Of a stretch of DNA of 14,236 nt, positions 1 to 6,057 are shown one piece after another; the stretch's first letter is position 1, and each line of letters begins with the position of its first letter. The stretch spans positions 1 to 14,236 of the forward strand of contig DAIRGS010000180.1 in the NCBI GenBank assembly GCA_036794395.1. Direction: 5' to 3'. Origin of the DNA: DASXMX01 sp036794395. Lineage in GTDB: Bacteria; Planctomycetota; Phycisphaerae; Tepidisphaerales; Tepidisphaeraceae. A model generated the notes under the pieces. The model saw only the letters and a list, made by a program, of their open reading frames with translations. It did no database searches and was not told where the DNA came from. Both the position numbers and the translations under genes were made by a program.

Positions 1-55
1 TTTTCGCAGATAATAAAAGACTGAATTCATCTGCGAAAATCTGTGCAATCTGTGG
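1..55. repeat. Intergenic inverted repeat plus CTGTG-type interspersed repeat
   Basis: Bases 1-11 and 29-39 form a perfect 11-bp inverted repeat (TTTTCGCAGAT / ATCTGCGAAAA) around a 17-base AT-rich loop. Downstream, 'ATCTGTG' recurs as ATCTGCGAAAATCTGTGCAATCTGTGG-like units. Strings of this kind (ATCTG.G repeated every 9-10 bases) are, as I recall, common genome-wide intergenic repeats in several phyla. The left part may also be the 3' end of a hairpin belonging to a gene outside the window. No coding potential seen. Confidence 0.5.
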
Positions 56-66
56 TTAACTCCCTT

Positions 67-99
67 CTTCTCCGTGTTCTCCGTGGCTCCGTGGTGAAT
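67..99. repeat. CTCCGTGG short tandem/interspersed repeat
   Basis: Three imperfect copies of CTCCGTGK follow one another at 67-95 and end in GGTGAAT. The complementary form (CACGGAG, CGCAGAG, ending TTCACCG) appears again inside the MITE-like element at 5840-5952, so the two sites belong to one repeat family. It lies 70 bases upstream of the first glycosyltransferase gene, and I see no promoter function in it. Confidence 0.5.
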
Positions 100-168
100 C
101 TGCTTTCTGCCAGCGACACACGTAGTCAGGTGAAGGCAATTGCGTCGTGAGATCGTGGTGGTTTGGCG

Positions 169-2121
169 ATGTCATTGATTTCGGTGGAACAACTTCTGAA
201 GTCGGGGGTGATGCATCACCAGGCCGGGCGGCTTGGGGAGGCGGAGGGGTTGTACCGGCAGGTATTGGGAGCGCAGCCGGGCAATGCGCATGCGGAGCAT
301 TATCTGGGGTTGCTGTTGCATCAGAAGGGAGATGCGGTCGGGGCGTTGGAGCACCTGCGGCGGGCGATGGCGTTGTCGCCGTCGGATGCGCGATACGCGG
401 GAAACACCGCTCAGGTCATGCTGGCGCTGGGACGCGCCCAGGAGGCGATTGATCTGTATCGCAAGTCGCTTGCGATTCGCCCGGGGAATGCCGATGCGCA
501 TTATCAGTTGGGGCTGGCGCATGCGCATCTAAAGCAGTTTGATCGGGCGTCGGCGTGCTATCGGAAGGCGGTCGAGATCCAGCCGGCCCACGCGGCGGCA
601 TGGAATAGTTTGGGGTTGCGGCTGGCCGATGAGAACCAGCTTGACGAGGCGATGAAATGCTACGAGCGGGCGCTGGCCGCGGACGCGCAGTTGGCGGATG
701 CACATAACAATATCGGGCGGCTGCTGCATGACTCGGGCAAGCTGGATGAGGCGGTCGCAGCGTATCAACGCGCGCTGGCGATTTGGCCCGACCGGGCGCG
801 GGTGCTGGGCAACCTGGCCTCGGCGATGAAAGACATGGGCGAAATAGAAGAAGCGGTGGCGTTGAACCGACGGGCGCTGGAACTGGGGCCCGACCCGCGG
901 ATTGGGTCGAATCTATTGTATGCGATGCTGTTTTCACCCACGGCCACGACTGAGCAGTTGCGCGCGGAACATGAAAAATGGAATCGAATGTTCGTGGAAT
1001 CAATTCGCACGGAGGGGCTTGGGCGGAAGGCGCTGGCTGCGGACCAGAGGCGGCTGCGCATCGGGTATGTGTCGCCGGATTTTCGGGGGCATCCGATTGG
1101 GCGATTCATCCTGCCGTTGCTTGAACATCATGATCACGGGCGGTTCAAGATCTACTGTTACAGCGACGTGCGGCGTGGAGATGAAGTGACGCGGGCGTGC
1201 CGATCGGCGGCGAATGTGTGGCGTGATACGGCGGCGCTGGACGATGAGCAGCTGGCCGATCTGATCCGACGGGATTCAATCGACATTCTCGTGGACCTCA
1301 CCATGCACATGGAGGGCAACCGACTGCTGGCATTCGCGCGCAAGCCGGCCCCGGTGCAGGTGACCTATCTGGCTTACTGCGGGACGACCGGGCTCGATGC
1401 CATCGGTTACCGATTAAGTGATCCTTACCTGGATCCGCATGGCGGGGATGAATCGGGTTATTCGGAGAAAACGGTGCGGCTGCGGAGTTATTGGTGCTAT
1501 GCGCCGCCAGCCGATGCGCCGGAGGTGGGGCCAGCGCCGGTCAAGACCAATGGATATGTGACGTTTGGTTGCTTAAACAACTATTGCAAGATTACACCGG
1601 ACACCTGGGCGGCGTGGATTGAGTTGCTGAGGCGCGTGCCTGACTCACGGCTGGTGGTGCATGCCCACCAGGGGAGCCATCGCGAGCGGGCCAGAAAGCG
1701 CCTGGCCGATGCAGGGATTGATCCGGAGCGGCTGGAATTTGTTGCGGGGTTGCCCCTCGCCAAATACCTGGCGGAATATCGGCGGATCGATGTGGGGCTG
1801 GATCCGTTTCCGTATCCCGGAGGGACAACGACGTGCGATGCACTTTGGATGGGGGTGCCCGTCGTAACGTTGATGGGTCGCACAGCCATTTCGCGCGGGG
1901 GATTGAGCGTGATGGAGAATCTCGGGATGGGGGAATGGATCGCGCGGGACGCAGAACGCTACGTGGAATTGGCGGTGAGTACGGCGAGGAATGTCGAAAC
2001 CCTCTCGGCGATCCGAGCAGGATTGCGCGAGAGGATGAGGGGATCGGTGCTCATGGATGGGCCCGCGTTTGCGCGGGATATGGAGGCGGCGATGAGGAGA
2101 ATGTGGGAAGAGTCGGCCTGA
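169..2121 (+). CDS. TPR-repeat protein with O-GlcNAc transferase-like (GT41/SPINDLY-type) catalytic domain
   Basis: A predicted cytosolic glycosyltransferase: family GT41 enzymes move a sugar from a nucleotide sugar to Ser/Thr of proteins. Residues ~5-245 are about seven 34-residue TPR units (for example AHAEHYLGLLLHQKGDAVGA, ADAHYQLGLAHAHLKQFDRA), the likely substrate-binding superhelix. From R295 (RLRIGYVSPDF) to ~640 is the GT41 domain. It has the GHP motif with H308 (the position of the catalytic-site His in OGTs), DILVDLTMH, KPAPVQVTYLAYCGTTGLD, FGCLNNYCKITP with K474 (phosphate-binding Lys position) and GGTTTCDALWMGVPVVTL from 551. In the last motif the usual OGT 'GHTT' His is Gly, a frequent bacterial variant. 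ATG 169 is chosen over TTG 163. No clear Shine-Dalgarno is present. It stands alone on its strand. A paralogue lies at 7490-9424. Donor and acceptor are unknown, and no bacterial substrate can be inferred from context. Confidence 0.93.
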   Translation: MSLISVEQLLKSGVMHHQAGRLGEAEGLYRQVLGAQPGNAHAEHYLGLLLHQKGDAVGALEHLRRAMALSPSDARYAGNTAQVMLALGRAQEAIDLYRKSLAIRPGNADAHYQLGLAHAHLKQFDRASACYRKAVEIQPAHAAAWNSLGLRLADENQLDEAMKCYERALAADAQLADAHNNIGRLLHDSGKLDEAVAAYQRALAIWPDRARVLGNLASAMKDMGEIEEAVALNRRALELGPDPRIGSNLLYAMLFSPTATTEQLRAEHEKWNRMFVESIRTEGLGRKALAADQRRLRIGYVSPDFRGHPIGRFILPLLEHHDHGRFKIYCYSDVRRGDEVTRACRSAANVWRDTAALDDEQLADLIRRDSIDILVDLTMHMEGNRLLAFARKPAPVQVTYLAYCGTTGLDAIGYRLSDPYLDPHGGDESGYSEKTVRLRSYWCYAPPADAPEVGPAPVKTNGYVTFGCLNNYCKITPDTWAAWIELLRRVPDSRLVVHAHQGSHRERARKRLADAGIDPERLEFVAGLPLAKYLAEYRRIDVGLDPFPYPGGTTTCDALWMGVPVVTLMGRTAISRGGLSVMENLGMGEWIARDAERYVELAVSTARNVETLSAIRAGLRERMRGSVLMDGPAFARDMEAAMRRMWEESA

Positions 2122-2226
2122 TGAGTCCCTGCCGGGCGATACGCTCACGCCTACCATCCAACCATACCGACCGATGCTGCCGTTGGCAACGCAAAGCGGT
2201 TAATCGACAGAACGAGCACGCTGAAA

Positions 2227-2604
2227 CTACCCGACGGGCTCCGCGTCTTTCCACACGCCCCACTCGCGGGCTTTTCCGTCGCGCCACAAGGCGCTGAACC
2301 CCTCGTAGTCCCAGGAGCATACGAACTGGAATCCGAGGGTGACTTGGCCGTTGGCATCGGGTACGTGGACGTGGATGCACCGCAGTTGCATTCGGTCGCG
2401 CAGGCCCTCCGAGCTGTTCAGGAAGGGGAGCAGGTCATCCACATGCCGGTCGGGCCAGTTCTTGCGGCGGATCTCACAGACCTCCTGATACATCTCGAAG
2501 ACCGTCTGGACCATCTCGGCCGCGTAGCGGGCGTCGTCGGCACGGAAGGCGGCGAACGCGCGGGCCTGCGGCTCACTGGGCGGCTCGCCCCGACCCGCGT
2601 ACAC
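2227..2604 (-). pseudogene. 5'-truncated DUF6985-like gene remnant
   Basis: The reading frame gives 125 residues from GTG 2604. The pattern PSEPQARAFAAF, then VFEMYQEVCE, LRCIHVHVP and a terminal FQFVCSWDYEGFSALWRDGK resembles DUF6985-type domains as I remember them: a long helix, a 'xxIHVxP' strand, then 'F.C.WD.EHG..V...'. Those proteins normally carry ~40 more N-terminal residues. Here the same frame continues upstream only as EFEVR and meets an in-frame TAA at 2629-2631, just where the upstream gene (2573-3445) still reads in another frame. The sequence therefore looks like a gene that lost its 5' end at a junction near 2620-2630. A GGGAG 12 bases before the GTG could still permit translation, so it may be a short functional gene. 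Function of DUF6985 is not known to me; some family members neighbour toxin or immunity loci. Confidence 0.5.
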
Positions 2605-3445
2605 GCGGACCTCGAACTCCCTGCAGGCTTAGCGCGCCCGCGGGGAGCAGCGCGATGTAGATCACGAGAATTTGGGCGATGAGGAAACTGCCCAGTATTG
2701 CGCTCATGAATGCAGGGGTGTAGCCGTACGAAAGCTTTTGGATGAACAGCGCGGGGCCGAACCAGCTACAGGCGACGACGATATTGCCCATTACGCCGAG
2801 AAGCATCAGCGAGAGCGGTGCGGAACTGCGGGATCGGAAAGATTGGATGAGGACGGCGGTCCATGCCAGGACACACGCGCCGCCGATTTCCCTTGGGTCC
2901 CAGGTCCACCAGTGCCCCAGATTGGCGTGCGCCCAGATCGCGCCGAGGGCGACACCGATGCAGGTGGTGAGAGCGGCCAACATCGCAAGACGGGTGCTGG
3001 TTCGTTTGAACGCGCCGAGTTGATGGTCCGTCGAAAGACCGATCGCACGAGTCAAGACGGAAATGAAAGCAAGGAAGCCAATCGCGAATACGGCGACGTA
3101 ACCCGTGGTAACGAACAGAACGTGCGCGCCGAGCAAAGGGCGGCGGAGCGTGATCGCAAGGTACCCGACGGAAGCAACGACAAGGAGGAGCACGGCCGTC
3201 GCGATCCAGGCGGGAGCCCACATGCGTTTATCGAGTTTTGCGAACTCATTGGAAAGAGTTTCGAGTGAGCCGAGCTGGGTGAGGGCGGAATTCCACGCCT
3301 CGGCCGGACTGGCGCCGGAGGCGATACGCCGATCGATGTCGTCCCGCAGGTGTTGCTCTAACTCGTCGAGCAATTGGATTCGCGAACGAAACTGCTCGGG
3401 AAGCGAGTTGCGCCACGCGGCGATGCTTTGATCGAGATCAAACAT
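2573..3445 (-). CDS. Fusion of permease-prefix domain and CcsA/CcmC-like WWD heme-handling membrane domain
   Basis: 290 residues. Residues 1-72 match the 'permease prefix domain 1' pattern (DLDQSIAAWRNSL, LDELEQHLRDDIDRRIASG, SPAEAWNSAL.QLG, EFAKLDKR) normally found on MacB-like ABC permeases next to PadR regulators. Residues 76-268 instead form about six membrane segments resembling cytochrome c biogenesis CcsA/CcmC. A His-led segment starts at AHVLFVTTGYVAVF (H108), the tryptophan-rich WWD-type loop is WAHANLGHWWTWDPRE (171-186), and a segment ending SYGY (239-242) sits where CcsA proteins have 'LHSYGF'. The second conserved His is Leu (KLSYG), so heme coordination may be altered. The gene starts 3 nt after the PadR stop. 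The last ~20 residues (GVRGPRVRGSGRAAQ) are read through the truncated neighbour and are probably not native. Likely an inner-membrane protein; heme or quinol handling is an inference from the motif only. Confidence 0.8.
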   Translation of the reverse strand: MFDLDQSIAAWRNSLPEQFRSRIQLLDELEQHLRDDIDRRIASGASPAEAWNSALTQLGSLETLSNEFAKLDKRMWAPAWIATAVLLLVVASVGYLAITLRRPLLGAHVLFVTTGYVAVFAIGFLAFISVLTRAIGLSTDHQLGAFKRTSTRLAMLAALTTCIGVALGAIWAHANLGHWWTWDPREIGGACVLAWTAVLIQSFRSRSSAPLSLMLLGVMGNIVVACSWFGPALFIQKLSYGYTPAFMSAILGSFLIAQILVIYIALLPAGALSLQGVRGPRVRGSGRAAQ

Positions 3446-3448
3446 GAT

Positions 3449-3778
3449 TTAACCCCACATGGTTGCCAGGGCGCTGTTCACCAGCCGCCACTGTGCTTTG
3501 TGTTCTTCGAGGGCCTTTTTGCCCTGCACTTTGATTGCGTAATACTTTCGACGGCGGCCATTCTCGGCGGCGATTTTCCATCGTGATGTGATCGCTCCCT
3601 GAGCTTCGAGACGGTGGAGGACGGGGTAGAGCATGCCGTCGGTCCACTGCATGTGGCCGGCGGAGAGATCGCGGACGCGCCCGATGATGGCGTAGCCGTA
3701 CGATTCGCCTTCCTCAAGAATTGAGAGGACGAGCGGGACGGCTGAGGCGGCGACGAGGTCTTTTCCGAGCTTGAGCAT
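3449..3778 (-). CDS. PadR-family transcriptional regulator
   Basis: 109 residues, the usual size for a short (PadR-s1) regulator: a winged helix-turn-helix followed by a C-terminal dimerisation helix. Diagnostic stretches are SILEEGESYGYAIIGRV (helix 1-2), WTDGMLYPVLHRLEAQGAI (recognition helix) and GRRRKYYAIKVQGKKAL (wing). It probably represses itself and the membrane gene at 2573-3445, which starts 3 nt downstream. Its own promoter holds a perfect palindrome (3795-3817), as expected for autoregulation. The predicted transcript start is only about 8 nt before the ATG, and no Shine-Dalgarno is visible, so translation may be near-leaderless. PadR genes beside perm-prefix proteins are common in Acidobacteria and Planctomycetes. 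The inducing signal is unknown. Confidence 0.92.
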   Translation of the reverse strand: MLKLGKDLVAASAVPLVLSILEEGESYGYAIIGRVRDLSAGHMQWTDGMLYPVLHRLEAQGAITSRWKIAAENGRRRKYYAIKVQGKKALEEHKAQWRLVNSALATMWG

Positions 3779-3792
3779 GATGATGTGCGGGG

Positions 3793-3821
3793 ATCATACA
3801 TAGTGGTGCTATGTATGTCGA
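3793..3821 (-). promoter_or_regulatory. Predicted sigma70-type promoter with PadR operator palindrome
   Basis: On the minus strand TCGACA (3821-3816) and TATGAT (3798-3793) are separated by exactly 17 bases, a good -35/-10 pair. The spacer carries CATACATAG-TGGTG-CTATGTATG (3795-3817), a perfect 9-bp inverted repeat with a 5-base centre. It overlaps both elements and ends 17 bases from the PadR start. PadR operators are typically ATGT/ACAT palindromes of this kind. An AT-rich tract lies just upstream (3826-3842). Confidence 0.72.
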
Positions 3822-3845
3822 GGGGAAAATAATAAAATAATTGGA

Positions 3846-4228
3846 AGAAGTTCTGGATTAAGGGCTGACGCCGGAATTTGTGGCGTGCCAGCTATTCTTT
3901 CGGAGTACCGAAAGCCGCTGTTCACGGTGGTGTCGAGGCCCCCTTGGGAATTGGAACAGAAGACAATAAGGAATCGCGATGCGATACGGGGGGAGGTTTG
4001 GGGCGGGTATTGGAAGTAAGTTCCGCATGTTCGACCGCTGCGCCGCATCCTGCTCCGCGGAATCAACGGTCACGCCGCGGGCAAGAGAGTCGGCTTAAAT
4101 GGGTAAGGTTGTCGGGTTCGCCCGCGTCATGCCCGTTGCTGCCGCTGCGCGACGGACGCCGCTTCGCTTGGGGGATGGGTTTTGGCCGTTCCCCGTTCGG
4201 CCTCTGAGGCGAAGGGCGAACGGGGAAT
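3846..4228 (+). repeat. Copy A of a ~380-nt structured element (candidate ncRNA)
   Basis: Homologous, in opposite orientation, to 4342-4730. Shared blocks include TGGCGTGCCAGCT (3881-3893), TCGGAGTACCG (3900-3910), TGGTGTCGA, TCACGCCGCG and CGCGTCATGCCC (from 4123). Spacing is nearly identical in both copies: 222 versus 220 bases between the second and last blocks, and 65 versus 64 bases from there to the terminal hairpin. Net indels are not multiples of three and every frame has stops, so it is not an obvious gene. It contains a 7-bp hairpin CTTTCGG-AGTA-CCGAAAG (3897-3914) and ends in an 11-bp stem (4189-4199 / 4217-4227) with a small hairpin GCCTC-T-GAGGC in its loop. It lies divergent to padR. 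Whether it is transcribed is unknown. Confidence 0.6.
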
Positions 4229-4341
4229 TTCAATGTTGGGAAGAAGCTTTGCGGAAAGTAAGGCCTCTGGAATTCGAATCGTTCTTGGAAAGGTCCACGG
4301 TCATCGGCCCGCGTCCCCCCCGATCATCCCCCGCCATGGAA
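4229..4341. other. Unique centre between the two inverted copies
   Basis: 113 bases separating the converging ends of copies A and B. No start/stop pair with coding character, no transposase motif, no promoter I would defend. It holds two C-rich runs (about 4315-4333). The whole interval 3822-4811 has no supportable gene; its content is the two element copies, this centre and a small hairpin at 4771-4797. Confidence 0.5.
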
Positions 4342-4730
4342 GTTTCCTTCCGACCCTGCATTTGGAGAGGGTCGGGAGGAAACGGAATCAGCATGTCACA
4401 CGAGCGAGGCGCAGGCCAAGCGCAGCGATCGCGAGGGGCATGACGCGAGCAACATTGGGACTGTGCTTGGGTGAAGGATCGTTCCCGCTCGCGGCGTGAC
4501 ACTTGCAATCGCGTAGACGGCCGGAGACCCGCGGGCGAACGCCAAGGAACTCCCAATACCAATCCCCTCGCCTACCGACACCGTATCGCGAAGCGATTCA
4601 TCTACACCCAAGCCGAAATGGCCAAGGCCGTTTCGACACCATCGTGAGCAGCGGCCCCGGTACTCCGAGGGGAAAGCTGGCACGCCATAACTTTCAGCGT
4701 CAGCACTTTCCCCCAAATCTTTGTCCTTCT
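4342..4730 (-). repeat. Copy B of the ~380-nt structured element (candidate ncRNA)
   Basis: Minus-strand counterpart of 3846-4228, starting after the EamA gene on the same strand. It carries the same conserved blocks. Its first hairpin is CCTCGG-AGTA-CCGGGG (4670-4655): two T-A pairs of copy A are C-G here, with the AGTA loop unchanged. Its terminal hairpin is a 16-bp stem (4383-4368 with 4357-4342, one C-A mismatch, 10-base loop). Two C-G pairs of copy A are T-A here when the stems are aligned from their outer end. No T-run follows, so it is not a classical terminator. The paired changes argue for a conserved RNA or DNA hairpin structure, not random decay. Confidence 0.6.
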
Positions 4731-4770
4731 GACCACCGACCGGAGCATCGGTAATTCTCTATCCATAGGC

Positions 4771-4797
4771 GCGAACGGGGGAAAGAAGAACGTTCGC
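4771..4797 (-). terminator. Hairpin downstream of the EamA gene (weak terminator candidate)
   Basis: GCGAACG (4771-4777) and CGTTCGC (4791-4797) pair perfectly around a 13-base purine/pyrimidine loop, 15 bases past the EamA stop codon. There is no T-tract after it in the minus direction, so it could instead be an mRNA 3'-end stabiliser or chance. Confidence 0.3.
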
Positions 4798-4811
4798 AAT
4801 CGCAAGCGGGT

Positions 4812-5828
4812 TTATTCGATTGGGATGTTGGGGACGGAAATGGAGGTAACCATCGTGGAGGAGGATGGCGTACGGGCGAGGGTTAGGACGGCGGCGAGGA
4901 TGATCGCGCCGCCGAGGGTGGTTTTGGGGGTGAGGGATTCGGTTTGGAAGGCGATGGAGAAGAGTGTTCCGAAGACGGGTTCGAGGCAGTAGACGACGGT
5001 GGCGGTGGCCGGGGTGATGCGGGGTTGCCAGGCGTTCATGAGCTTGAGGGCGAGGACGGAGCTGAGCAGGACCAGGCCGGTGAAGGGCCAGAGGAAGGAT
5101 GAGTCGTGGAGGAGGAGGTGGAGCGTTTGGGAGCGGAGTAGGATCGTGCCGCCGGTTGAGAGGCCGATGGCAAGGTTGAGGGCGCCTGCGGTGAGGAGCA
5201 TGACGGTGGTGAGGCGGGAGGGGTCGGCGCGCTGGCCGAAGTGATCGACGGCGAGGATTTGGGCGGTGAACAAGGAGGCGCCGAGAATGGTGAGGATTTC
5301 GCCAAGGTAGGGGATGGGGGAGGGTTGGATGAGCGCGCCCTGGGCACTGGATTGAGCGCCGCCGGCGGAGAGGATGATCATGCCGGCCATCGCGATGGCG
5401 ATCGAGAGCCAGACGCGGGAACCGACCGGGCGGCGAAAGAGGAGTGACTGGGTGATGGGGGCGAAGACGACGGAGAGCGCGGTGAGGAAACTGGAGACGG
5501 AGGGGAGCGCATAGCGCAGGCCGTACACCTGGAGGAGCATGCCTCCGCCGAAGAATGCGCCGACGGCCAGACCGCCGGTGAGGTCGGGGCGGGTGATTCT
5601 GGTGAAGCGGCGCGGGGTGAGCGCGAGGCAGATCAGGCCGGCGAGGGCGAAGCGGCAACCGTTGAAGGTGCCGCGGATGGCGAGTTCGGAGATGGGGGCA
5701 TCGGTGGACGCGCGCAGGGCGCGGCTGACGGCGGCTGCGCCGATCTGCATCGTCGGGAAGGAAAAGCCCCAGCAGATGCAGCAGAAGCCGAGGATGAGGA
5801 TGGCGAGGCGATGGGAACGGGTGGTCAT
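4812..5828 (-). CDS. EamA-family (drug/metabolite superfamily) transporter
   Basis: 338 residues, almost all membrane helix: about ten segments in two five-helix halves, the normal EamA/RhaT layout. Typical stretches are AILILGFCCICWGFSFPTMQ at the first helix, FNGCRFALAGLICLAL, YGLRYALPSVSSFLTAL (end of half one), then WPFTGLVLLSSVLALKLMNA and ATATVVYCLEPVFGTLFS in half two, where the 'A..EPV.A.l' motif marks the family. The product would sit in the inner membrane and export or exchange a small metabolite; the substrate cannot be inferred. ATG 5828 begins at MTTRSHR, a usual short cytosolic start. It stands alone, with no partner gene on its strand. A second minus-strand reading frame (4759-5901) overlapping it is proline/arginine-rich and rejected. 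Confidence 0.92.
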   Translation of the reverse strand: MTTRSHRLAILILGFCCICWGFSFPTMQIGAAAVSRALRASTDAPISELAIRGTFNGCRFALAGLICLALTPRRFTRITRPDLTGGLAVGAFFGGGMLLQVYGLRYALPSVSSFLTALSVVFAPITQSLLFRRPVGSRVWLSIAIAMAGMIILSAGGAQSSAQGALIQPSPIPYLGEILTILGASLFTAQILAVDHFGQRADPSRLTTVMLLTAGALNLAIGLSTGGTILLRSQTLHLLLHDSSFLWPFTGLVLLSSVLALKLMNAWQPRITPATATVVYCLEPVFGTLFSIAFQTESLTPKTTLGGAIILAAVLTLARTPSSSTMVTSISVPNIPIE

Positions 5829-5839
5829 TGAGTCCGGAT

Positions 5840-5952
5840 TGATTCACCGCAGAGACACGGAGTACGCAGAGAATTAAAAAGCAGCACCAGCTCACATGCA
5901 AAATCGCAGAGCAGTTGGTCGCGCACGATCTCGACGGCTCTGCGGTGAATCA
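5840..5952. repeat. MITE-like element with 15-bp terminal inverted repeats
   Basis: TGATTCACCGCAGAG at 5840-5854 is the exact reverse complement of 5938-5952, giving a 113-bp unit with perfect 15-bp ends and no coding capacity. The interior has more GCAGAG/CACGGAG units (ACACGGAGTACGCAGAG), which match the repeat at 67-99. No clear target-site duplication is visible, so it may be a palindromic repeat family spread without transposase. It lies in the divergent promoter space between the EamA and AAA genes, close to both starts. Confidence 0.6.
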
Positions 5953-6057
5953 TGAATTCTTCTCGTTAGAGATTGGGCGGAATCGTGGGGGGGGATTGGT
6001 GAGGAAATCTGATATGGAAGGGTATGTTAGGAAGGTTGAAGCGATACAGGAAGGGTG

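Noticed and set aside
4230..4716. Overlapping minus-strand ORFs of ~105-110 residues in the paired-element region
   Set aside because: No frame is conserved between the two element copies and net indels are not multiples of three.
4759..5901. 380-residue minus-strand ORF overlapping the EamA gene
   Set aside because: Composition is extreme (His/Arg/Pro), with no domain; the overlapping frame is a clear EamA transporter.
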